Shown piece by piece: positions 1-7,003 of a stretch of DNA of 24,267 nucleotides. Origin of the DNA: Lysobacterales bacterium UBA2790 (GTDB lineage Bacteria > Pseudomonadota > Gammaproteobacteria > Xanthomonadales > Xanthomonadaceae); assembly GCA_002352135.1 (NCBI GenBank), contig DEHW01000241.1, forward strand, positions 28,886 through 53,152, given 5' to 3'. Within the stretch, counting starts at the first letter, position 1; each line of letters starts with the position of its first letter. The notes under the pieces were generated by a model. It was not told where the DNA came from and did not search any database. It saw nothing but the letters and a program-made list of their open reading frames with translations. The translations under genes were made by a program, and so were the position numbers.

Positions 1-558
1 CTGAAGATCGGTTCCATCGAAGATCTGGTGGCCTACCGTTTGGCGAACGAACACACGGTCGAGCGGATTGATGAGCGAGCCATCGAAACCCGGTATGGAC
101 CGTTCCGACTGATCACCTATCGCGACCGGATTGGGCGCGAACTGCATTTCGCGCTGCTGCGGGGACAACCCGATCCGAAGCAGCCGACGCTGGTTCGCGT
201 GCACGTTCAGAATCCGCTGGCCGACGTGTTGCACTGGGAGCGTGCCGATTTTGGTGTGGCCGTGACCGATGCGCTGGAGTTGATCGCCGAGGCGGACAGT
301 GGCGTGCTGGTGGTGCTGAACGAGCCGCAGTCCGCCGAGGCCTTGCTGGCGCGGGTGCAGTCTGCTGTGCCCGCTTCCAGCGGCAAGGGCAGCGTGGCGC
401 AATGGCGTCGCAATGGCGCGGGTGCGCAGATTCTGGCCGATCTCGGCGTGAAGTTGCTTCGGGTGATCGGCACGCCGCGACGTCAGGTTGGCCTGGCCGG
501 ATTCGGCCTGGAAGTCATCGAATACGTGGACGCTGCCGGGGTGAGCAGCCCGACCTGA
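1..558 (+). CDS. ribB: 3,4-dihydroxy-2-butanone 4-phosphate synthase with degenerate GTP cyclohydrolase II domain (RibBA/RibBX type), 5' partial
   Basis: This is the 3' part of a RibBA-like gene whose start lies before the window; the reading frame is open from base 1. RibB converts ribulose 5-phosphate to the four-carbon precursor of riboflavin. The visible part begins with the linker LKIGSIEDLVAYRLANE, which in RibBA joins the DHBP synthase domain to the GTP cyclohydrolase II (GCHII) domain, followed by the GCHII-like segment TRYGPFRLITYRD and RVHVQNPLADVL. A working GCHII has three zinc-binding cysteines after the RVHSE segment. Here that region reads ADVLHWERADFGVA, with no cysteine, so the C-terminal domain is very probably not a GTP cyclohydrolase. 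Such hybrids (often called RibBX) are known in proteobacteria. It lies directly upstream of ribH, 36 bases away. The DHBP synthase half cannot be seen, so its activity is inferred from the family. Confidence 0.85.
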   Translation: MKIGSIEDLVAYRLANEHTVERIDERAIETRYGPFRLITYRDRIGRELHFALLRGQPDPKQPTLVRVHVQNPLADVLHWERADFGVAVTDALELIAEADSGVLVVLNEPQSAEALLARVQSAVPASSGKGSVAQWRRNGAGAQILADLGVKLLRVIGTPRRQVGLAGFGLEVIEYVDAAGVSSPT

Positions 559-594
559 TAAACTGCGCGACCTTGGTTTTCGCAGGTTGGGTCA

Positions 595-1083
595 ATGGCG
601 CATCTGGAAGGCGATTTGCGGGTGGCGGAGGGCGCGAGGTTTGCGATCATCGCCAGTCGCTGGAATCCGCGTATCACCGACACGCTGGTGGAAGGTGCGC
701 GAGTGGCCTTGCGTGGCAATGGCGTTGCAGCGGAGTGCATCGATGTGGTGCGCGTGCCGGGCGCGTGGGAGATTCCACTCGCCGCGCGTGCCGTGGCCCA
801 TGCAGGGCAACATGTTGCCGTCATCGCCTTGGGCTGTGTGGTGCGCGGCGATACGCGGCACTACGAGCATGTTGCCGACGGTTGCGCGCAGGGCCTTGCC
901 CGCGTTGCACTGGATTTTGGTCTGCCGGTCGCCAATGGCGTGTTGGCAGTGGAGCGCCATGAGGATGCCGAGGCGCGTGCCGGTGGCAGTCATGGCAACA
1001 AAGGTGAAGAAGCCGCGCTGGCTGCCTTGGAAATGGCCAGTCTGTTGCCGAAATTCGGCACGCCAGCAGGCAGGAGAGGGTGA
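595..1083 (+). CDS. ribH: 6,7-dimethyl-8-ribityllumazine synthase
   Basis: RibH condenses 5-amino-6-ribitylamino-uracil with the RibB product to give lumazine, the penultimate step of riboflavin synthesis in the cytoplasm. The 162-residue protein has the usual family length. Visible family signatures are [15 protein letters not shown] near the N-terminus (substrate pocket), [28 protein letters not shown] (phosphate-binding and catalytic His region) and [16 protein letters not shown] near the C-terminus. The ATG at 595 follows an AGGTTGG ribosome-binding site at 583-589. The stop overlaps the nusB start as TGATG, so translation of the two is probably coupled. Pairing of ribH with nusB is common in proteobacteria. 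Confidence 0.96.
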   Translation: MAHLEGDLRVAEGARFAIIASRWNPRITDTLVEGARVALRGNGVAAECIDVVRVPGAWEIPLAARAVAHAGQHVAVIALGCVVRGDTRHYEHVADGCAQGLARVALDFGLPVANGVLAVERHEDAEARAGGSHGNKGEEAALAALEMASLLPKFGTPAGRRG

Positions 1084-1547
1084 TGAAGTATCAACGTCAG
1101 GATGGCATCGATCCCGCAGCCCGTTCGCGGGCGCGGCGGCGCGCCTTGCAGGCGGTCTATGCCTGGCAGCTATCGGGCAGCAGCATGAACAAGGTGCTGG
1201 ACCAGTTCCGCGACGAGCAGGACATGGAAATCGCCGATCTGGCGTATTTCGAGGATCTGTTGCGTGGCCTCGACAGTCATTGCGCCGATATTGACGCCGC
1301 TTTGCAGCCGTTTCTGGACCGCGCGGTTGATCAGGTCGATCCGATTGAACGCGCTGTGCTGCGTTTGGCGACCTATGAAATGCGCTATCGGCTCGATGTG
1401 CCGTACCGCGTGGTGATCAACGAGGCCATCGAAATCGCCAAGCGGTTTGGTGCTGATCATGGGCATACCTACGTCAATGGCGTGCTGGATCACGCGGCGC
1501 TTGAGTGGCGCGCTGCCGAGGCCAGAAGCCAGCGCCCTGCGCGCTGA
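1083..1547 (+). CDS. nusB: Transcription antitermination protein NusB
   Basis: NusB pairs with S10 (NusE) on the boxA RNA of rRNA operons and helps RNA polymerase resist termination. The 154-residue all-helical protein shows the family motifs SRARRRALQAVYAWQLSG at the N-terminus, VDPIERAVLRLATYEM in the middle and PYRVVINEAIEIAKRFG near the end, with YVNGVLDHAA closing the domain. The ATG at 1083 overlaps the ribH stop (TGATG) and follows a strong AGGAGAGGG site at about 1072-1080. A GTG three bases earlier would also be in frame but is less likely. The gene sits between ribH and thiL. Confidence 0.95.
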   Translation: MKYQRQDGIDPAARSRARRRALQAVYAWQLSGSSMNKVLDQFRDEQDMEIADLAYFEDLLRGLDSHCADIDAALQPFLDRAVDQVDPIERAVLRLATYEMRYRLDVPYRVVINEAIEIAKRFGADHGHTYVNGVLDHAALEWRAAEARSQRPAR

Positions 1548-1565
1548 TCGCGAGATTTGTCGGCG

Positions 1566-2531
1566 ATGGGGGAGTTCGATCTGATCGCCCGCATCCGCGA
1601 GCGCTGTACGTCCCGCAGGGATGTGCTGCTGGGCATCGGCGACGATGCCGCCTTGCTGCAGGTTCCGCCTTGCCAGGCGCTTTGCGTCAGCATGGATACC
1701 TTGATCGCGGGCGTGCACTTCCCGTATGAGACCGCGGCTTCAGACGTTGGTTGGAAAGCCTTGGCTGTCAATCTGAGTGATCTGGCAGCGATGGGTGCGA
1801 AGCCACTGTGGGCGACCTTGGCCTTGAGTTTGCCGACGCCTGATGAGCGCTGGCTTGAAGGCTTTCTCGATGGTTTTTTCGAGCTGGCCGAGCGCGAAGG
1901 GGTGGCCTTGGTGGGGGGCGATACCACGCGTGGTCCGATGTCGATCACGGTGACGATTCACGGCGCCGTTCTGCCCGAGCACGCGCTGCGTCGTGATGCG
2001 GCACGTGTGGGTGATGTCATCGCGGTATCCGGCACGTTGGGCGATGCGGCAGCAGGATTGCGTGCGCTGCAGCAGAGCAGCGCAGCGCATCAACGGCCGG
2101 AACTGCGCGTTCGACTGGACCGACCGACACCACGACTTGCTTTGGCACGCCATCTGGCGGGTCGTGCGCATGCCGCCATTGACGTCTCGGATGGTCTTTT
2201 GGCTGACCTGGGACACGTGCTGGTGGCGAGTCGAGTCGGTGCGAGCCTGCAACTGGATGCGCTGCCTACTTCGCAAGCAATGCGTCAGTCGGTGCCGGAC
2301 GCCGTTGAGCGGCATTCATTGCAATGTGAGGGTGGCGATGATTACGAGCTCTTGTTCACCCTGAGCGAGGCGGAGTGGCTTTCGCTGCAACCAGAGGCAG
2401 AGCGACAGGGCTGGCAGGTCACCGCCATTGGCCGAGTCGAGGCGGCTACAGGACTTCGATTGTCCTTGGCGGGGCATCCCGTCGATCCACCCACCCGAAC
2501 CGGTTGGGATCATTTTGGTGCGGCATCATGA
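1566..2531 (+). CDS. thiL: Thiamine-monophosphate kinase
   Basis: ThiL phosphorylates thiamine monophosphate with ATP to give thiamine diphosphate, the active cofactor. Motifs of the PurM/AIR-synthase-like kinase fold are clear in order: MGEFDLIARI at the start, LLGIGDDAALL (metal-binding Asp pair), SMDTLIAGVHF, AVNLSDLAAMGAKP, GGDTTRG, and AAIDVSDGLLADLGH. GDDYELLFTL lies near the C-terminus. The length of 321 residues is typical. The ATG at 1566 matches relatives that begin M-x-EF; an in-frame TTG at 1557 would add three residues, and neither start has a strong ribosome-binding site. The stop overlaps the pgpA start as ATGA. Confidence 0.94.
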   Translation: MGEFDLIARIRERCTSRRDVLLGIGDDAALLQVPPCQALCVSMDTLIAGVHFPYETAASDVGWKALAVNLSDLAAMGAKPLWATLALSLPTPDERWLEGFLDGFFELAEREGVALVGGDTTRGPMSITVTIHGAVLPEHALRRDAARVGDVIAVSGTLGDAAAGLRALQQSSAAHQRPELRVRLDRPTPRLALARHLAGRAHAAIDVSDGLLADLGHVLVASRVGASLQLDALPTSQAMRQSVPDAVERHSLQCEGGDDYELLFTLSEAEWLSLQPEAERQGWQVTAIGRVEAATGLRLSLAGHPVDPPTRTGWDHFGAAS

Positions 2532-3007
2532 ACACGCCGTGGAAGTTGTTGCGCCATCCGGCAGGTTGGATCGCCACCGGTTTCGGTTCCGGTCTGGCAC
2601 CGGTGGCACCCGGTACGGTTGGCAGTCTGGCCGCGTTGCTGCCGTGGTGGTTTCTGCGCGAGGCGACACCTTTAGCTTATCTGGGCGTGTGTCTTGCCTA
2701 CTTTCTGGTATCAATCTGGGCCGCGCAGTGGGTGATTGATCAGATCGAGATCGACGATCCGGGTGTCGTGGTCGCCGACGAATGGGTGGGACTGTGGCTG
2801 ACCCTGTTTCTGTTGCCGTCGGGCTGGATTTGGATCGTGGTCGGTTTCGCCGCGTTCCGTCTGTTCGACATTCTCAAGCCATGGCCAGTCAGCTGGGCGG
2901 ACAGCCAACTGCATGGCGGCTTCGGCAGCATGCTGGATGACGCCTTGGCAGGTGCGTACGCATGGCTGCTGGTCATGTTGATCGCGATGGTTTTCAACGC
3001 GTCTTGA
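2528..3007 (+). CDS. pgpA: Phosphatidylglycerophosphatase A
   Basis: PgpA is an inner-membrane phosphatase that removes the phosphate from phosphatidylglycerophosphate to give phosphatidylglycerol. The 159-residue protein has the family signatures GFGSGLAPVAPGTVGSLAAL near the N-terminus, DPGVVVADEWVGLW in the middle, FRLFDILKPWP, and GGFGSMLDDALAGAYA near the end. Acidic residues in the DEW and LDD motifs are the expected metal and catalytic sites. About three or four hydrophobic segments can be seen. The ATG overlaps the thiL stop (ATGA), so the pair is translationally coupled. It is the last gene of the rib-nusB-thiL operon. Confidence 0.94.
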   Translation: MNTPWKLLRHPAGWIATGFGSGLAPVAPGTVGSLAALLPWWFLREATPLAYLGVCLAYFLVSIWAAQWVIDQIEIDDPGVVVADEWVGLWLTLFLLPSGWIWIVVGFAAFRLFDILKPWPVSWADSQLHGGFGSMLDDALAGAYAWLLVMLIAMVFNAS

Positions 3008-3076
3008 GTCTCCACGCGCCGCGACACTCGCGCGCCAAGACGAGTGGATACGCGATTGGTTGCTATCCAAGAACGA

Positions 3077-3103
3077 AAGAGGGCACCCATTGGGTGCCCT
3101 CTT
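3077..3103. terminator. Symmetrical (bidirectional) terminator between convergent genes
   Basis: A perfect 12-bp inverted repeat (arms 3077-3088 and 3092-3103) has a 3-base loop. It lies between the end of pgpA (+) and the end of the IPTL-CTERM-like gene (-), so it can serve both directions. The T-rich tail is short on the + side (CTTCG) and a little better on the - side (TTCGTTCTT). Confidence 0.75.
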
Positions 3104-3126
3104 CGTGGTTGCAACTCACCGTGGTA

Positions 3127-4689
3127 TTACTGACGGCGCGAGTAGCCTGCGAAGGCAAGCAGACCCAAGGCCAACACGCTGAGGATCATCACCCAGCGCG
3201 AACCCTCTCCCATGCTGGGAATGGTGTCGGGCACGATGATCGCCGCGCGACCCGTGCCTTCCAGCGGGAAGTTGAAGGTCTGGGCTCCCGCGGTGCACAC
3301 CATGCTGCCGGTGACGGGGCCAGGGGCTGTTGGGCTGAAAGTTACGCTCGTGGAGTTTGAGCCCGTCGCTGGCACCGTGATGCTCAGTGGGCTTGCAGAG
3401 AAGACCGCGGGCGTCGGTGCAGAGCAGGACACGATTACCGAAGCAGGTCCGGGATTATTGAACGTGATGGTCGCCGTAGGTGCAGATTGACCAACCGTTG
3501 TTGTCGCAAAGGTGGTTGTTGTTCCCGAGGTTGGCGTCGATGAAAGAGCCGGGGCAACGATGGTGTCGCTATCCGTTGCAGTGTTGTTGGCTGGATTGAC
3601 CTCGGTAACACCTCCGACGCCAGTGACGGTCGCCGTATTGGTGAGAGTACCCGATGCCGCAACACTCACTGCGCAGGTTGCGCTGTAAGTAGCGGTGCCA
3701 CCCATTGGTAGGTTGACCGTGTCGTTGATGTTTCCCGTCCCTGCGGCGGTGCAGGTTGCGCCACCCGCAGCAACGCAGCTCCATGACACGCTGGTGCAAC
3801 TCGCTGGGAAAGTATCCGCAACCGTCGCCCCTGTGACGCTGGACGGACCGGCATTGCTTGCGACAATCGTGTAAGTCGTCGATGTCCCTGCGGTGACGCT
3901 GGCAACCCCATCCGTCTTCGTGATGCTGAGGTCTGCCGAGGCACCGCCCGTCAAGTTGCACGAACCGCTCGTCACCGCCACGGACACGGTGTAAGGACCG
4001 CTGGGCCCTGGTGGTGTAGCGCCGGTTGAGTAGCCGTCTGCGCTGACGAAATAGTCGGTACCGGCTACTGCGTCAAGCGTAATGACCTCGGCGGTGCCAC
4101 CTACGCCGGTATCGGCCACGCAGCCACAGTCCGCCAAACTACTGGAGCATTGTGTCTGATAGAGAATCCCAGCCAAGTCTTGCGTGCTGGTCGGATCGAC
4201 CGTGATTTCAAGCGTGCAATTGGCGTCGGTCCGGATTTTGTACGCGGCGTCCGCGCCGGTGCCTGTACCGGTATAGATCGCGCCACGAGGCCCTGAGCCT
4301 GACGAAGCTCCACCTGTACACGTCGTAGGTGCCGTGCAAGTGGGATCGGTGGTGTCAGCCGGTAAATCATAGTCATCCACCAGTCCGACGGTGGTGTCGC
4401 TTACGCTGAACGGAAATGCTCCCGTTGCGTACGGAGTTGTGGGGCAGGTGTCATGCGCCGGGCCACCCGTCGGGGTGTTCGGCGTCTGTGCGTTTGCTGC
4501 TCGCTCGGCCAGCCATTGGGCCAGACGGATGCGACGCTCTTCCAACTGCTCCGGAGTCAGCTGGTCAGCGATCGCTTTCTTGATTCGAACCTGATCCAGA
4601 TACTGTTCCCAGCCCGGTGTTTGGGCGGGTAGTGCGGCGATGGCGCCAAAACACAGCGCAACGCCAAGCGCAATCCTGCTTGTCTTCAT
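3127..4689 (-). CDS. Secreted DUF11-repeat surface protein with IPTL-CTERM-like sorting tail
   Basis: This 520-residue protein is exported and probably anchored at the cell surface. A signal peptide covers residues 1-22 (positive start, hydrophobic core, AALPAQ). A charged helical segment follows at about 26-68. Residues about 85-245 resemble a PPC-like beta domain with several cysteines. Residues about 252-375 form a DUF11-type repeat (ADLSITKTDGVASVTAG, then ADTFPASC and VNPANNTATDSDT). About 380-480 is a further Thr/Ser/Pro-rich Ig-like domain. The tail (residues about 491-520) reads IPSMGEGSRW, then a hydrophobic helix, then YSRRQ. This matches the plan of IPTL-CTERM sorting signals but is divergent. 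The ATG at 4689 has a GGGGAG site just upstream. Its binding partner or role cannot be told, and no sortase is present nearby. Confidence 0.85.
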   Translation of the reverse strand: MKTSRIALGVALCFGAIAALPAQTPGWEQYLDQVRIKKAIADQLTPEQLEERRIRLAQWLAERAANAQTPNTPTGGPAHDTCPTTPYATGAFPFSVSDTTVGLVDDYDLPADTTDPTCTAPTTCTGGASSGSGPRGAIYTGTGTGADAAYKIRTDANCTLEITVDPTSTQDLAGILYQTQCSSSLADCGCVADTGVGGTAEVITLDAVAGTDYFVSADGYSTGATPPGPSGPYTVSVAVTSGSCNLTGGASADLSITKTDGVASVTAGTSTTYTIVASNAGPSSVTGATVADTFPASCTSVSWSCVAAGGATCTAAGTGNINDTVNLPMGGTATYSATCAVSVAASGTLTNTATVTGVGGVTEVNPANNTATDSDTIVAPALSSTPTSGTTTTFATTTVGQSAPTATITFNNPGPASVIVSCSAPTPAVFSASPLSITVPATGSNSTSVTFSPTAPGPVTGSMVCTAGAQTFNFPLEGTGRAAIIVPDTIPSMGEGSRWVMILSVLALGLLAFAGYSRRQ

Positions 4690-4843
4690 TGATGACTCCC
4701 CATGTGGTGTGTGGCCAATCCTGACGGTAGATACGGATCCCCTTCCGAACCGGCAGTCTACTGATTCCTCAATGTCTTCACAAACGTCCTCGGTTGCCCG
4801 GTCGATTGTGGGCAGAACATCCGACGAAAGTCATACTTCACAA

Positions 4844-6883
4844 ATGAATGTTGAATCGTCTCACTACCGTCTTCGCGCCGTTATTCTGGTTTCGGTCATC
4901 GTGATGACGTTTTCATGTGCGGAAACTCCCGTGCGCCCCGACATCGTCATGATTTCGCTCGATACGGTGCGCCTGGATTCATTTCTTGCGGTCGCCGAGT
5001 CTGAGCCGACCCTGCAAAAGCTGCTTGCAGGTTCGCGGCGTTTCGCTGCAGCCGTTTCGCCAACACCGCTGACGCTACCCGCGCATACCTCGCTTATGTC
5101 GGGATGGAACCCGAATCGACATCGTGTGCGCAACAACGGCCAAAGGGTCGGCAGTGACGTGCCATTGATCGCTGAGGTACTGCAGCGGCAGGGGTATCAA
5201 ACGGGCGCCTTCGTCAGCGCATTCCCACTGGACCGTCAGTTCGGTTTGCAGCGTGGGTTTGATCATTTCGACCAGCCTGAACCGGACTCTGCCTCGCGCG
5301 CAGAATTCGTCACGCTGGAGCGACCCGCGCCCGCCACCATCCGGCGTGCCATCGATTGGTTTGACACGCAGGCATCACCAACATTTCTGTGGGTGCATTT
5401 GTTCGACGCACATGCTCCTTATACGGCTTCGGAGGATTCCGAGGAGCCATCTCGTCGTTCGCGCTACGAAGCCGAGATTCGCGCTACAGGGACTGCGTTG
5501 AAGCCATTGGTTGAACAGATCGAGTCGAGGCAGCGGCCATTCGTTCTGGTCTTGCTGGCCGATCATGGTGAGGGCCTTGGTGATCACGGCGAGTTGGATC
5601 ATGGCCTGCTGTTGTACGACTCGACGTTGCTGGTGCCGATGCTGTGGTATGCACCAGACCGTTGGTCGCCCGGGATCAGTGACCAAACAGCACGTTTGGT
5701 CGATGTTGTCCCCACTCTGTTGGATTTGCTGGATGCCGAGCCGGATGAGCTGGGTCTGGATGGTGTCAGCCTGCTACCGTCACTACGAGGCGAACAGCAA
5801 AGTTTGCCTGCTGCGTACGCGGAGACCTATTACCCAACATTTGCTTATCGGCGCATGCCCCTGCGATCCGTGCGGGAGCAGGGCTGGAAGTTCATCGGGT
5901 CGGAGACCAGTGGCGCCTTGCATCAAGTTCAGGCGGATCCCCGTGAGGAGAAGGACCTTGCATTGAGCCACCCGCAGCGTTTTGATCGGTTGCAGTTTGA
6001 CGCGTGGCAACGGCCCGAACCGATCGATGCGAGCCAACAGCCGCAACCGATATCCAAAGAGCTGCAAGGTCTGGGCTATCTGGCCTCGGTGGCCGCAGGT
6101 CCGCCCAGCGGTGAGGTTGCCGAGGTCATCGAGTCACATCGGCGATTGGTCTTGCTTCAGGAGCAGTTGACGGAAGGCCATGTCGATGAGGCGTTGAAGC
6201 AATCTCTGAGGTTGGTCGCTGACGAACCGGAAAACCCATTTGCGGCGTATGTGGCGGGCGTGCTCTGGTTGGATCGTGGTCGCCGTGACGAGGCCATTCG
6301 TTTGTTGGACTTGTCCTTGAACCTAGATCCAAGCAACACCCAGACCAGATTCAAGTTGGCTGAAGCGTTGATGGCGTCGGCACGTCATGATGAAGCGTTG
6401 GTGCACTGGCAAGTTCTGGAGATCAGTGACCCGGACCGGATTGCCGTGTGGATCAATGAGGCAGCCGCACTGGCGGCACTTGGCAATTGGCAGGACGCCG
6501 AGATTGCGATTTCCGAGGCGTTAAGACGGGGGCCTGACGACCTGGTTGCACTGGACAATGCGGCGGCGATTGCCGAGAAACTCGGGAAATGGGAGCAGGC
6601 GGCCAATCACCTAGCGAGGTTGTCAGCGGTGGATCCGCGATTCGATCAGTTTGGTCGAGCTGCGCTGTTCTGGATTCGCGCTGGCAACGAGCGCGAGGCA
6701 CTGAGCATCGCTAGCCGGGCACCTCAATCCACCCTTGACTATGATCTGGTTCTGTTGGCAGAAGCGGTTGCGTTTGTGCGATTGGGGGATTCGGACTCGG
6801 CGTTGAATCGTCGAGAGTCCTTGAGACGCCGTAACCCACGGTTGTTTGCGTTAGCGGCAAAGCAATTTGCCGAGCTGCAATAG
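4844..6883 (+). CDS. Sulfatase-fold hydrolase/transferase lipoprotein with C-terminal TPRs (copy 1)
   Basis: A 679-residue predicted lipoprotein of the alkaline-phosphatase superfamily. Residues 1-25 form a signal peptide ending in MTFSC, so Cys25 is the likely lipidation site. The catalytic domain (about 33-385) shows DIVMISLDTVR (metal ligand Asp40), LTLPAHTSLMSG at the nucleophile site (Thr77), FDAHAPY, and LLADHGEGLGDHGE (Asp240-His241). Sulfatases have Cys or Ser at the nucleophile site; this has Thr, and His in place of the Arg of the CxPxR motif. Residues about 430-679 form TPR-like repeats (FAAYVAGVLWLDRGRRDEAI, TRFKLAEALMASARHDEAL). Starts at 4640 or 4772 are in frame, but 4844 places the signal peptide at the N-terminus and avoids overlap with the divergent neighbour. 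The substrate is unknown. Confidence 0.82.
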   Translation: MNVESSHYRLRAVILVSVIVMTFSCAETPVRPDIVMISLDTVRLDSFLAVAESEPTLQKLLAGSRRFAAAVSPTPLTLPAHTSLMSGWNPNRHRVRNNGQRVGSDVPLIAEVLQRQGYQTGAFVSAFPLDRQFGLQRGFDHFDQPEPDSASRAEFVTLERPAPATIRRAIDWFDTQASPTFLWVHLFDAHAPYTASEDSEEPSRRSRYEAEIRATGTALKPLVEQIESRQRPFVLVLLADHGEGLGDHGELDHGLLLYDSTLLVPMLWYAPDRWSPGISDQTARLVDVVPTLLDLLDAEPDELGLDGVSLLPSLRGEQQSLPAAYAETYYPTFAYRRMPLRSVREQGWKFIGSETSGALHQVQADPREEKDLALSHPQRFDRLQFDAWQRPEPIDASQQPQPISKELQGLGYLASVAAGPPSGEVAEVIESHRRLVLLQEQLTEGHVDEALKQSLRLVADEPENPFAAYVAGVLWLDRGRRDEAIRLLDLSLNLDPSNTQTRFKLAEALMASARHDEALVHWQVLEISDPDRIAVWINEAAALAALGNWQDAEIAISEALRRGPDDLVALDNAAAIAEKLGKWEQAANHLARLSAVDPRFDQFGRAALFWIRAGNEREALSIASRAPQSTLDYDLVLLAEAVAFVRLGDSDSALNRRESLRRRNPRLFALAAKQFAELQ

Positions 6884-6931
6884 TCAACGTCCACCGCGTC
6901 GCGGTTCTCACTTTCATCGGCATGACGGCTC

Positions 6932-6957
6932 GCTTGCGTGCGGTCGCAAGCCTTTCC
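6932..6957 (+). terminator. Possible terminator after the first sulfatase-like gene
   Basis: A 7-bp perfect stem (6932-6938 with 6945-6951, 6-base loop) is followed by CTTTCC. It lies between two converging genes. The T-run is short, so this is tentative. Confidence 0.35.
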
Positions 6958-7003
6958 GTACCGCCGCGTCTGAGGGTACACGGTAAAGCAACGCGTTGGA
7001 CGG

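Noticed and set aside
402..962. Open frame on the + strand across the ribB-ribH junction
   Set aside because: It overlaps both real genes in another frame and its Arg/Cys-rich translation is typical of a shadow.
4640..4843. N-terminal extension of the first sulfatase-like protein
   Set aside because: It would bury the signal peptide and overlap the divergent gene's coding region; no ribosome-binding site supports it.
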